Source of the DNA: Hamiltosporidium tvaerminnensis
Taxonomy: Eukaryota; Microsporidia; Dubosqiidae
Assembly (NCBI GenBank): GCA_022605425.2
Contig: JAKIMF020000001.1
Location: 1,862,501 to 1,926,500, forward strand
Reading direction: 5' to 3'
Length of the DNA: 64,000 nt
Shown here: one piece after another, positions 23,001-33,589 of the stretch
How positions within the stretch are numbered: position 1 is the stretch's first letter
How the letters are laid out: each line of letters starts with the position of its first letter
Position numbers and translations under genes: made by a program
Notes under the pieces: model-generated
The model's database searches: none
What the model was told of the DNA's origin: nothing
Seen by the model: the letters and a program-made list of their open reading frames with translations, nothing else

Positions 23001-23728
23001 CGAACCGCTCGATTATTGAGATCAAGAACTTGAGATCAAAATTCATTTGGATTTTTTCGAGTCGAGCCACAACTTTTTCCAATTTCCATCTTCAAGATTT
23101 CTTTGATTGACTCAAAAATTTATTCTGTACTTTTTGTTGCTTAGTGTTGTCAGCCTAAAACTATGCATCAGTGAAACAAGTGGCAATTTTGCGTCGATTT
23201 TTATTCTCTTCTAATTTTACTTCTTTTTCCAGCTCATTTTTCTCTAATATTTTTAGCACGTCGAGAGTCACAGCGGGTGGATTTTTCATTATAGTACATG
23301 TGAAGCTCTGTCCAGATGATTTTGGCATTCTTTCAAAGCTTGTCTGTAGTGCAAAAAAAAACAATTTGAAGACATTCCTTCGGGTCGACTGTTACAGAAT
23401 CGAATATCTTCTGCAATGCCATTAGCCTCTTACCTTCATGAATGGCTAGAGTACGGGGATTTGCCGGTTATAAAATGGCTCACACGATGCGACTTCAGCC
23501 GAACAGGCAAGAGGTGTGTTAGCCGAATTTAAGGTTGTAAGTCCACTATTTTACATGTAACTGCATGTTTGGCCTGGTGGTGAATGTGTGATTTTGTATA
23601 GAGGAATAAAGGTAGGAAAATGTCGGTAGGTGTTGCTCATAGTTTTGCAACACTATTTCACTTTTATTCACCTCATCGACATCGTTTGAACTTTTATTCT
23701 ATTATTTTTTTGTTTTTCGCCCCAACAT
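20050..23728 (-). mobile_element. Decayed R2/R4-like non-LTR retrotransposon, left-arm copy
   Basis: The minus strand aligns with the younger element at 47770-51507 over its whole length but is cut by many stops and frameshifts. Recognisable pieces: ALSRKLNEKHTKVTIHNAADSH (21.7-21.8 kb, after the QGDSLSP-like motif B region); a finger-domain piece near 22.4-22.6 kb (TVPYDDYLILFVSDNHQ); an EKMFG...QLNEV stretch near 20.8 kb at the zinc-knuckle/endonuclease border; and a degenerate 3' end near 20050-20100. The presumed start codon is near 23728 (MLG... in the right-arm copy, with one extra G here). At two positions it has a sense codon where the younger element has a stop, so the two lineages decayed separately. 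Confidence 0.8.
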
Positions 23729-24009
23729 TTTTCCTTATACTCATTATTTTATTTTTACAAATGTTTATAAATAAATTAATTTAGTTTACTATATGTCTTA
23801 TAAAACTATCAAAAACATTATAGCTTTAAATAAATTTTTCATTTACAATTTATCACCTATCTGTCATATTTATGCAAACAAAGTTTGTCTGTAATTTTAC
23901 CACCTTTTTTTGAAATTGATCCTAATATTTTCTTAAATTCTTTTTATTGAGCATTTATTTTTTACCCATAAAATGACGCATTTACTAAATTCTTTAATTT
24001 CACAAACCA
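23729..24009 (+). promoter_or_regulatory. Region upstream of the CLASP-like gene
   Basis: This 280-bp gap holds the 5' leader of the decayed retrotransposon up to the inverted-repeat boundary near 23800, then single-copy sequence. A short motif acccataaaatg lies at 23964-23975, about 43 bp before the ATG. CCC-type motifs near start codons are described in microsporidia, but usually closer, so I give this little weight. Confidence 0.3.
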
Positions 24010-27000
24010 ATGTTCTATTCTCAAAAAAAAGAAGATGAAGTAACCTGGCAAAAGATTAACATATCTTTTGAACGGTCTAAGACGCTAACCGAGTCTGATT
24101 TTTTACAATTTTTGATTCAAACAAAAGATATAATTATTCGATCTATGGCAAGTGAAAGATCTAAATTAAGTGGTACAACGCTATCTCTATTAAACAATGC
24201 CATAATTATTATTTCCAAAGAAAAAAATAATGAAATTGTGACAAAAATATTTTCTTTTTTAGATTCGATTCTTCCCACACTTATAAAACTCACAGGAAAG
24301 AGTAATAAGGTAATATGTACACGCGCAGAATGTACTTTAATAGAAATGGGTAAGGCCTTGTCACTTACAAGACATATATCCTTGCTTAAAGATTCTTTAT
24401 CTTCAATTTCTAAAAATATTCGGTTGGGTGTTTATAAATTGTTAGAAAGCAATTATAATTATTTTTATTTGAAAAATAAAAGCATAAACGAAAATTATTT
24501 TAAAGATTTTATTCCATTAATAATGAAAGGAAAATCAGATGTCAATTTTGAAATAAGAGATTTGTCCAAGCGAATGTGTCATTTGATTAAAGAGAGGGAA
24601 GATATCATAGTGGAAGATAATGAAGAAAGCAAAGCTCCATTTTCTATTGGAAGCAAGCCACGTGTGTATAGGCCACCGCAATTTATTCAAAGAGAAATCA
24701 AATCTGGAATTGAAGAAAAAAATACAAAAAAAGAAATTAAGTTACCGAGCAATTATATTAACAGTTATTCGTTTCCACAAAGAAATGCAGGATTTAAAGT
24801 GTCTAATGATGTAAACATAATGGATTTTAAAGGATTCAATAACAGAGGGAACAGTACAGTTATTAATAATATTTTTAATTCAAATTCAATGTTTGTCAGT
24901 CAGAATTCATGTAAAATAAGAAAAGACGAAAGTTTAAAAAAAACGAATGAAGAAAAAAATTTTAGAGGTGAAAACATAAATAAAAATATTTCTTTGAATG
25001 AAAAATGTAAATATGATACAAGAAAACAGTTGTTTGAAGGCAAGTTTGCTGTTATGAATAAAAATGTAAAACATGTTATGCCCTATTCCCCGTTCAAAAA
25101 GCAGCCTAAAATAGTCACAAAAAGAGAAAATAATTTCCAGAATTTTGAATTCAAGAAAAAAGAAACAGGTGAACCCGCTGAGATAGATTTAAAACCATTT
25201 AACAACTTTTCAAATCATCTTTCTTTGATTAAATCAGAAAAAAATGTTTCAAATGAAAATAAACAAGTTGCTGTATCAGAATTAAGTTTTAAAAACTATG
25301 AATCGGGTGTTGATCGTCAACAAAGTATTCATAGTTTTAGTAATACAAATGATTCTCAAAAAGAAGAGAAACTTTCGAAAGTCGAAAAAAAATCAGATAA
25401 AAATATTTTTAATAAATTTATTTCTGATAATGCGCTGAATAAAGAAACGGAAGGCAATGATTCATTTACAGAAATGAAATCATTTAAACTTAAAAATTAT
25501 TTAGAAGATTTTGAAAATGATACCTATGACAAAAAATTAAATGATTCTATTTATGAAAAATTTGGAATAAAAGTAGATTTTCAAAGGAATCCGGAAGCTT
25601 CTGATTCTTTTATTAACGAAGAAGAAATAAAAATTGAACCGTCCGTTGAAAAACATGATGAATCATATAAAAGTAAAACGGCTACAGCCTTACCTTTAGA
25701 AGAGTTGAAATTTGACAAAGAACTTGCTTTTGTTGAAACAGATTCTAATAATTCAAAACCAGATTTGAATGTTCCTAAAGCTAATGCCATTATTGAAGTT
25801 TTTAACTATGATAATGAAAAAAATAGTTCTTCTGTTAGCCTTGGAATTTCTCATACAGACAGAAACATTTCATCAATCTCCTTTCCTCGCAGTGCTTTGG
25901 TAGAATCTAATAATTATTTTTATGATGAGTTAAAAATTGAGCGGATTAAAGATCATAAGAATATCTTAGAGTCTAGTAAGAGTTTAGGTACGAATAATTT
26001 CTATGAAGACAATCAACAAACGTATCCCAATAAAGAATATGAAGCGAATAAAAATCATGATTCAAATTTAAAAAATAATAATGATTTCCATCTTGAAGGA
26101 GCGCAATTTGATGCAGAGCCATTTGAAGCAAAGCATTTAATATATGAAGAAAATTCTGTTGAAAAGCCAGAAAATACAAACATGAATTCTATTGTTGCAG
26201 ATCAGGAAGATAAAAATTTTGAATCGATTTGTTCGCCAAAAAATAAGCACGAAGAAATTAATCATGATAAAGATATAAATAAAGAAGTTTTAAAAATCGA
26301 GCAATTTAATGAGGAAAAGCAAAAAAGTTTTTTAGAAAACGAAATTGTTTTGTCATCAAAAATGGGGCGAATGTCTTTGGATAAAAATGAGAGAATTCTT
26401 ATTGAAGACGAAACAGATTTGATAGATAATTTTAATGACAATGACACGAGGTTAGAAAATGATAAAGCCGGAAGGCCTAGTATTGCTTCGCGCCTTTCAA
26501 ATGAGAAAAGACCTGAAGAAGAACAATATTTCGAAAGAAATGATTCGACCGATCGTGATTTAGATTCAGATCAAAAAAATAGTGTTGATCACGAAAACTT
26601 GGATTCTATGAAAATTGTAGAAAAAACGGAAGAAATTGATGTAGAAAATATCATTTTAGTTCCAGAAAACAATAAAATAGTAAATAATAAAAATACTGAT
26701 GTTTCTTTGGATTTTTCGTTTAAAGAAAGTTCACTCGGTAGTATAAATTTAGGAGACAATGACTTACCGAGTCAGAATTGTTTTTTAGCATATTCTAATA
26801 AAAACGAGGAAATGAACGATTCTACTTCGAAAGAAGATTCGGATGGATGGGAATGCACAGAATATTGCTTAGAAGATAAAAAAGAGGACAGTGAAAACAA
26901 CGAAATATCAAATCCAGGAAAATTAGATAGAAATTTTAATACCGAGAATTCAGTGTTAGAAGCCAAAAGCAATATTTCAGAAGAAAAACAAATCAAAGAT

Positions 27001-27468
27001 TGTACATCAAAAAGTAAGAATAAATATTCGGCTTTTGCGTTTATCGACAATATTTTTTCAGTGGATTCCAAAGAAACAATCATTAAAGAGAATAAAGAAA
27101 CTACAAAAGATTCTATTTTATTAGAAGATTGTTTATTTGAAAATAATAATTTTGTAAATGAACAACAATCTTTACAAAATATAAGTATTATATCTGAAGG
27201 TATGGAGCAAAAAGATAAAACAGTTATTTCAAGAGATAATACTTCCCTATCGAATGAACTAATAAATGTGGGTTTGGAAAAGACACAGGATGCTGAAATT
27301 AGTGATGATGATTGTCTAACTGATGATCCTAAACAAATTTCTTCTTCTAATCGAACAAGCAATGAGTCGTTTAATTCGAACGATTTTACAAAATTGGATT
27401 CACAAATATATGCAAATAAAAATGCATTTACAAAGAAAAAAGAAGAAGATGAAATTAATGAAGAGTAA
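24010..27468 (+). CDS. CLASP-like (TOG-domain) microtubule-associated protein, 1152 aa
   Basis: ATG at 24010, TAA at 27466-27468. Residues about 25-205 form an all-helical array resembling the CLASP N-terminal TOG domain: RSMASERSKLSGTTLSLLNN (44-63) corresponds to the helix 'LRSxxVREACxTLxxLA', ILPTLIKLTGKSNKVI (87-102) to 'LLPALLKLTGxxxKVV', and SDVNFEIRDLSKRM (176-189) to 'SDADPEVRxLARK'. TOG domains bind tubulin; CLASP/Stu1 proteins stabilise spindle and cytoplasmic microtubules. The remaining 950 residues are low-complexity, rich in Asn, Lys, Glu, Asp and Ser, and probably disordered; I saw no second TOG domain. Single-domain organisation is shorter than typical CLASPs. The 3' 770 bp and following sequence are duplicated at the left end of the window. 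Alternative: another TOG/HEAT protein such as a Stu2 relative, less likely. Confidence 0.72.
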   Translation: MFYSQKKEDEVTWQKINISFERSKTLTESDFLQFLIQTKDIIIRSMASERSKLSGTTLSLLNNAIIIISKEKNNEIVTKIFSFLDSILPTLIKLTGKSNKVICTRAECTLIEMGKALSLTRHISLLKDSLSSISKNIRLGVYKLLESNYNYFYLKNKSINENYFKDFIPLIMKGKSDVNFEIRDLSKRMCHLIKEREDIIVEDNEESKAPFSIGSKPRVYRPPQFIQREIKSGIEEKNTKKEIKLPSNYINSYSFPQRNAGFKVSNDVNIMDFKGFNNRGNSTVINNIFNSNSMFVSQNSCKIRKDESLKKTNEEKNFRGENINKNISLNEKCKYDTRKQLFEGKFAVMNKNVKHVMPYSPFKKQPKIVTKRENNFQNFEFKKKETGEPAEIDLKPFNNFSNHLSLIKSEKNVSNENKQVAVSELSFKNYESGVDRQQSIHSFSNTNDSQKEEKLSKVEKKSDKNIFNKFISDNALNKETEGNDSFTEMKSFKLKNYLEDFENDTYDKKLNDSIYEKFGIKVDFQRNPEASDSFINEEEIKIEPSVEKHDESYKSKTATALPLEELKFDKELAFVETDSNNSKPDLNVPKANAIIEVFNYDNEKNSSSVSLGISHTDRNISSISFPRSALVESNNYFYDELKIERIKDHKNILESSKSLGTNNFYEDNQQTYPNKEYEANKNHDSNLKNNNDFHLEGAQFDAEPFEAKHLIYEENSVEKPENTNMNSIVADQEDKNFESICSPKNKHEEINHDKDINKEVLKIEQFNEEKQKSFLENEIVLSSKMGRMSLDKNERILIEDETDLIDNFNDNDTRLENDKAGRPSIASRLSNEKRPEEEQYFERNDSTDRDLDSDQKNSVDHENLDSMKIVEKTEEIDVENIILVPENNKIVNNKNTDVSLDFSFKESSLGSINLGDNDLPSQNCFLAYSNKNEEMNDSTSKEDSDGWECTEYCLEDKKEDSENNEISNPGKLDRNFNTENSVLEAKSNISEEKQIKDCTSKSKNKYSAFAFIDNIFSVDSKETIIKENKETTKDSILLEDCLFENNNFVNEQQSLQNISIISEGMEQKDKTVISRDNTSLSNELINVGLEKTQDAEISDDDCLTDDPKQISSSNRTSNESFNSNDFTKLDSQIYANKNAFTKKKEEDEINEE

Positions 27469-28829
27469 CTCTTTATAGTGGTTTTAATAAATATTTTATA
27501 GTTATTTTGTTTATTGTTAGTACTTCATTTTCAGATAAAATTGATTTGTTTAAGTAAAAAATTTAATGACTATTTTTGAAGGAATATGTTTAAAGAATTT
27601 CTATCTTAAAAAAATTAATTAATTTTTTTTATTTCTTAATATTTTTAATTTATCACTGAAACTAATTTATTAATTAAGTAAAAACTGTTTCGTGCAATCA
27701 AAGCACAATCTTATCTCGATTATATTATTTTTTTAATATTTTATTAGTTAATTGATAATAAAATATATTACAATAGGCAAAAAAGTGAAATATAAATCCG
27801 AGCAATAAACTTGGATTTCTTTGTTTCTTCTATAAATATATTTTGATTTATAAAGTCAAATTACACTATTTGAAGCAATAAAAACGATTTTTAAACATTG
27901 CGCAACATTTCAAAAAAAATGTCGCGATATGATTTGAATAGACGTGAAAAAAATTATTTTGTCTTCAAACTCTTTTTTAAATATTTTAAATCTATCAATT
28001 GATCAACATCAGTACTTTACACTTGATCCAGAAGTTCTTCTAATATTAATTTCTTTATAAAATTATTCAGATATGTTTTTTATTAGTTTAGACTAAAACC
28101 CCGGGTGATATTTCATTTTATATTAAATCTAGTTTGGGCCTATTTCAGAAAATCAATCTCCTGGTTTCTGCAGATACTATTTTTTTTGTCTATTTCTAAC
28201 ATTTGTTAGGTGTAGGGAAACTATCGCAGTATAAAGGTGTGTTTTGGAGTCAGTCAATCATTTCGGAAAACTACAATCATTCACCTTTGTATAACTTTGC
28301 TTTCTTTAATATAAAACATATAAAAGTTGGAAATAATTTTATTTAATTTACAACCAATTAAACTGAAAAGTGGGACATTCATTGTATTTTTAATAACATG
28401 TAATGACATAAAACCCAGAGGATTTCGCTATTTCGTTTCAATTATCTTGATTTAGGGTTTTCGGTTTCTATTCAATTACACCGAGATCGCTGAAATTATA
28501 TTAAATTATATACCGTTTTTTTCTAAAAGATTCGAATCATATATAAAAAAATATTTAGTGAGCTATTTATATAGATGTTATTATGCTAAGCATCGATTTG
28601 AGGAGCAATAACTAAGCATAACTTTCTTTAATCCAAAGAGTTTGCAAAAAAAACAATATATTAAAAAATATAACTAAACGATTTAACGATAATAAAATAT
28701 AAACGATTTTTTTGAACTTTTTATTGATTCTATTTATTTCTCATTAATGAAACGATAATCAACGTGTTTCTTTCATAGAACTTTATTTGCTAACAGGGAC
28801 AGTTTTTGCGGGGTTGTCCAGCCCCAAAC
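27469..28829. other. Intergenic, second copy of 773-2133
   Basis: Nearly identical to the sequence after the partial CLASP-like gene at the left end. The TTG-initiated hydrophobic frame seen at 1633-1917 is broken here by indels near 28370-28450, which argues against a gene. From about 28690 it is cassette 3' flank. Confidence 0.55.
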
Positions 28830-29185
28830 TTATATATTAAGCTCAGATTCTTCATTATGTTCTAAAATAGTTTTATAATAAGAACATTTTTCTGGATATT
28901 TAAACATTTCAATATATACTTCGATGATTAAAACCCAATACTGCTCAAAGGCATTCATTGGTATTTTCTTTGTATCTATAATGAAGTATTGTAATATTGA
29001 AACCAAAGCATTTATAACCAAAAATACTTCTACAATATATAAGGTAATATAGAAGGAACTATGGAAGTAATATATCACCTGATTACAAGATGATCTCATT
29101 GTTATAAAGTGAAGATGTGAGTCATAATATATTTCTAAGATGGCTTGGGCGAGTATGAAGAAGAGGATGACAGAAATGTTTTCAT
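28830..29185 (-). pseudogene. 118-aa protein, cassette copy 4, start frame lost
   Basis: This copy has lost one base between the start codon and codon 7 (ATGAAAACATTTCTG against ATGAAAACATTATCTG). The ATG at 29185 therefore enters the wrong frame, while the rest, from SVILFFILAQ to the stop at 28830, is open. A TTG in the correct frame lies upstream (29195), but there is no ATG. One base is also missing just after the stop codon (gtttgggg for gtgttgggg). Both losses are single bases, so they could be recent mutations or read errors. It is of the CSYYK subtype. Confidence 0.65.
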
Positions 29186-29929
29186 AAACAAACAATTGAA
29201 TTCATTCTTTTATAATAAAAATTGTAAACAAGTTTCATATTTCCTTATCAAATAAACAAATGAAAAAATCAGATTTTAGAAAAATTAAACTAAGAAAATT
29301 TTGATTAGTTATTTGAAATAATATCTGAATTAATAGTAAATTAGTGTACAAAAAAAGTAAAAAAATATATTCTGATACGTAGGTTATACACAGAATATTA
29401 TTTAGAATGGTAAAAATATTAAAAATAAGAATTAGAATTTAAATAAAATATGTTAATAAAACAAGTTTGAAAACTTCATATAAATATTTAGTTCGTCTTT
29501 TGGATTGGAACAAATTGAATTATATTTTTATTAAGGATATCTATTCAAAATTAAAAAAGGTAGTAAAAAATTCCACCTAATATTTTTTTATTGCATAGAG
29601 GTATCTAAAGAAAATTGGTTTAAATTGCAATATTTTGGCTATATAAATCTTGTTTCATTCTTTATATATGACTCATTCGGTAAATTTTAATGTCATTGTT
29701 TCAATTTCGATCAGCTTCTTTACATGTTTAAGTCTAATGATTTTTTCTTTTAATTTTTTAACCTCTTTTCTTAGAGGCGTGTATGTGCAATTGTATTTGT
29801 AAAGAATAATGAACTGATTTGCTGACCGCTTGTTTCTGTGATCTTTGAGAAGGTATTTTATAATATAATAAAATTACAAAAGAAATTCACATTTTTTGCA
29901 ATACTTTTTATTAATTTATTTTGACGCGT

Positions 29930-31470
29930 TTTCAGATAAACACTATTTTTCGTTCTTTCTTCTTGCGTGTATGCGGATAGATCGGAAGATTGACCCACTC
30001 TTGAAATGACCTACAAAGTTTTTCCTATGCGAATTCCGCGTTATATGGATCTATTCTACGCAATTGCAGCGTTCGACATCATTATTTGCTTACTATCTTT
30101 GCAAAGATGAGTCACACATAAGGTTTTAAAAGGTTTAATTCTAATGACATATATGTTTAAAAATGTAAATGCGGCTACTTTACATCTTATCTTTTTATTT
30201 CTCATATCATATTGTAACTTTCATGCTATTCTTGATAAGTTTTTTTTTTACCGAAAGTCTTGTATCGGTATAAAGAACAGATAAATTAAATTATCGGAGA
30301 AGAATGATAGGCGCTTCGCTTTTGTATTGTAAAACATGTAAATAATACCCAAAAAATCAGTGAATTAAGAGTTATGTAGAATGTAAACAAAGTCTTCTTT
30401 ATTTATAATTTTATCGATAAACTTATATGTTGTAATTTTGCCCGGTCTTCTAATTTGCATTTTTAAATTTAATTCATTTAAATGTTTGTTGTTAGTGGTT
30501 AATATAGCACGTGTACTGATCCACTGATGATTTTAAACTTTATCGCTATATCTCGAAGAATGTTTTGATTCATTGATCTTTAGTTGATGTCATCTTACAA
30601 AAGTTTTCTGAAAATGTAATTTATTGTATAAATCCGTAAAATATTACTTCAAATTCTCTATATCTATTATTTTTTTTCCGAAAAGTGCAGTGAATGTATC
30701 ATTTTGTTTTTTTAACACGTAAGTTTTTTTTTAATTAATTTCTTTGCATTTCTCTTTAATATTGATGATTTTAGACATATGTTTGGTTCATCGTTCGGTG
30801 TGAGACAAGGAATAATTAATAGAGTTTGATGAAAATCACTAGACGGTAAAATTAACGCTCTTAAGAAAGCCTGTAAATTCGCTCTCCAAATTTTTTAGTG
30901 TACGATAAAGGGCTTCCAGTCCCTTTTTGTGTGTCTCTATATAGTATTCTACTATCTAATTATAGGTTATTGAATTCCCTTATAAATATAAAATTATATT
31001 TTATTAAAACCTCAATGGTGGAAGAAAGGAAAACGAAGAAGTGGAATAATAATTTAAATAAATCTTTCGTTAATCAAAAAAAATCTTTATATACACGGGT
31101 TAACAAACCCTTTTATTCAAATGATAGAGCCTGCCTCTATCAAAGATACCTTTTACTGGATGCCTTGAGAAAGGTTACGACATCCTCATACATTCGTTTT
31201 ATTAATCAGTTCGTATTTAGTGACTTTGCCCATTCCATAATTTTAAGTGATATTATATATTGTTCTCTCATTGGTTTGCAAATACAATGATAACGTTAAA
31301 AATGAATGTTTCGGATGATCATCATCTAAAAATGTTGCCCGATTTTAGAAAAAATTCGAGAAAAAGAGCAAAAATGAATATAAAAAACAAACAGGACACC
31401 TTTAACCCTATTATATTTAACAAAACCCATTTAAGATATGACACGCTCTAATAACAATTTTTAACTTACT
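29930..31470 (-). pseudogene. Helitron Pif1-like helicase remnant, copy 2
   Basis: Same series of motifs as copy 1, in the same order on the minus strand. The terminal part reads toward RTKNIVY-like residues near 29940-29990. Here the opposite strand holds an open frame at 30898-31290. That frame is closed by stops in three other copies and runs antisense to the helicase motifs, so I regard it as chance. The extra 225-bp block inside the helicase is present here too. Confidence 0.7.
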
Positions 31471-31610
31471 ATACCATCTTTAACACCTGTTAACCTAAAT
31501 ATTCATTTAATACCATACTTTTACTGTAGTACTCTCTATAGCAACCCCCGTTAGAATCACCCCTCTATTTTAACATCGTTTAATAAAAATCTCATAACAA
31601 AATCTTTTAG

Positions 31611-31832
31611 TTAATATACCTTGATATAAAAGAGGTATAAAAGAACATGCAAAAATGTGTAGTAAATAAGCAATATCATTTCGTTGTTATCATATAAAAT
31701 TACAAGAACACCGATTTTTTTTCTCTTATCCGAGTTAGTCACAAAATAGTTATTTTCGCAAGAGATTATAAGAATCTCAATTGATTTCTTATAAATATAA
31801 CATTTAAAAATTCTCTTATATTCTTCGATCAT
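31611..31832 (-). CDS. Small hypothetical frame, 73 codons (MIEEYKRIF...)
   Basis: The frame starts with ATG at 31832 and its stop codon TAA is at 31613-31611, exactly over the TA dinucleotide used by the DD34E element in other copies. Residues 45-73 are hydrophobic (GVLVILYDNNEMILLIYY, then a second leucine-rich run); residues 1-40 are basic and mixed. Related frames are at 36845-37078 and 45355-45576. It sits between a 118-codon gene and the helicase remnant on the same strand, where Helitron N-terminal sequence would be expected, but I cannot match it to Rep. It may be a fossil fragment. Confidence 0.3.
   Translation of the reverse strand: MIEEYKRIFKCYIYKKSIEILIISCENNYFVTNSDKRKKIGVLVILYDNNEMILLIYYTFLHVLLYLFYIKVY
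31612..31613. other. Empty TA target site of the DD34E transposon
   Basis: The flanks cttttagt and atataccttg are continuous here around one TA. In copies 1 and 2 of the transposon the same flanks lie outside the element with TA on each side. A second empty site is at 45574-45575 in the inverted unit. Confidence 0.88.
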
Positions 31833-32496
31833 CCTTCAATTTCTAAACAATAAATTCTAGTGTTGTCACGGTGTTTATATTGTTTCTAAGTATTTAAAAA
31901 TATTCTTTACTTGAGGCACTTGATTTTGTTTTATAAATTTTTTTTGTAGTTTTCGTTGTTTGTATTTGTTCTATAGAAAAAGTGATTTTTTTGAACCAAT
32001 TAACTATCCGAATTTTTATTCATTCTCTAAATACCAATAAAACGTTAAAATATCAAGAGAAATTAAATCTAATTTTTTATTTGTTAATCATTAATATTTA
32101 ACACAGGCTTCGCCATTTCGTTTCAAGAAACCAAATATTTATAAATTATGTTTTTACTAAAAAAAAATTAGAAAACGTCTATATAGCATACAATCTTAGA
32201 TTTTAGTATTTGAATTTAAGATTTATATAGGAACCTATGCACAGTATAATCCTAATGCACAAATCAGATAGATAAACTCAAAAACAATACCCAAATAAAA
32301 AGCTCTTATTATCAAAACTTATAAGCGTAAATTTTAAAAGTATTTTAGAAAAAAAATATGAAATATATACGATTCTTTTGAACTTTTTATTTATTCAATG
32401 AATTACTCATTAATGAAACAATAATTAACGTCTCTCTTTCATAGAACTTTATTTGTTAACAGGGACATTTTTTGAGGGGCTGTCCAGCCCCAACAC

Positions 32497-32853
32497 TTAT
32501 ATATTGAACGCAGATTCGTCATTATGTTCTAAAATAATTTTATAATAAGCACATTTTTCTGGATATTTAAACATTTCAATATATACTTCGATGATTAAAA
32601 CCCAATACTGCTCAAATGCATTCATTGGTATTTTCTTTGAATCTATAAAGAAGTATTGTAATATTGAAACCAAAGCATTTATAATCAAAAATACTTCTAC
32701 AATATATAAGGTAATATAGAAGGAACTATGGAAGTAATATATCACCTGATTACAAGATGATCTCATTGTTATAAAGTAAAGATGTGAGTCATAATATATT
32801 TCTAAGATGGCTTGAACGAGTATGAAGAAGAGGATGACAGATAATGTTTTCAT
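32497..32853 (-). CDS. 118-aa secretory/membrane-type protein, cassette copy 5
   Basis: ATG at 32853, stop at 32497. The frame is complete. Variants: Tyr at 26 (SHLYF), DSKKIP for DTKKMP near 71-76, EKCAYYK, and a C-terminus NDESAFNI. The GC block after the stop reads GGGGCTGGACAGCCCC, so here the first stem could extend by further pairs, while GGACA/TGTCC is still possible. It is the junction between two tandem Helitron units, downstream of one helicase remnant (33.6-35.1 kb, same strand) and upstream of another. Confidence 0.6.
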   Translation of the reverse strand: MKTLSVILFFILVQAILEIYYDSHLYFITMRSSCNQVIYYFHSSFYITLYIVEVFLIINALVSILQYFFIDSKKIPMNAFEQYWVLIIEVYIEMFKYPEKCAYYKIILEHNDESAFNI

Positions 32854-33589
32854 AAACAAACAATTGAATTCATTCTTTTATAATAAAAATTGTAAACAAG
32901 TTTCATATTTCCTTATCAAATAAACAAATGAAAAAATCAGATTTTAGAAAAATTAAACTAAGAAAATTTTGATTAGTTATTTGAAATAATATCTGAATTA
33001 ATAGTAAATTAGTGTACAAAAAAAGTAAAAAAATATATTCTGATACGTAGGTTATACACAGAATATTATTTAGAATGGTAAAAATATTAAAAATAAGAAT
33101 TAAAATTTAAATAAAATATGTTTATAAAACAGGTTTGAAAATATTATAAAAATATTTATTTCGTCTTTTGGATTGAAAAATGACTTATATTTTTATTAAG
33201 GATATCTATTCAAAATTAAAACAAGTAGTAAAAAATTCCACTTAATATTTTTTTATTGCATAGAGGTATCTAAAGAAAATTGGTTTAAATTGCAATATTT
33301 TGGCTATATAAATCTTGTTTCATTCTTTCTTTATATATAACTCATTCGGTAAATTCTAATGTCATTGTTTCAATTTCGACAGCTCATTTACAGGTTTAAG
33401 TCTAATGATTTTTGCTTTTAATTTTTTAACCTCTTTTCTTAGAGGTGTGTATGTGCAATTGTATTTGTAAAGAATAATGAACTGGTTTGCTGACCGCTTG
33501 TTTCTGTGATCATATGAGAAGGTATTTTATAATATAATAAAATTACAAAATAAATCAAATTTTTTTAATACTTTTTATTAAATTATTTG

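Larger units (their letters stand above)
14000..23800. repeat. Left arm of a 9.8-kb inverted repeat
   Basis: This arm matches 51505-61310 in reverse orientation (coordinates sum to about 75,305-75,309 throughout). It contains a 118-codon gene, a 1.9-kb gap, the LRR gene, a 1.4-kb gap and a decayed retrotransposon. The match ends near 23800, about 200 bp before the CLASP-like gene, and near 51505 at the start of the younger retrotransposon. The spacer between arms is about 27.7 kb. Confidence 0.9.
28830..32496 (-). repeat. Helitron/118-codon tandem unit, copy 2 (no transposon)
   Basis: 3,667 bp from one 118-codon gene to the next. It matches 2134-7431 minus the DD34E insertion, and 32497-37745 minus its insertion. 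It preserves the empty insertion site at 31612-31613. Confidence 0.88.

Noticed and set aside
30898-31290. 130-codon plus-strand frame in the Helitron unit (also 45939-46172 minus)
   Set aside because: It runs antisense to recognisable helicase motifs and is broken by early stops in the other units (for example after ATGATGGAAGAAAGGAAAACC near 4322).
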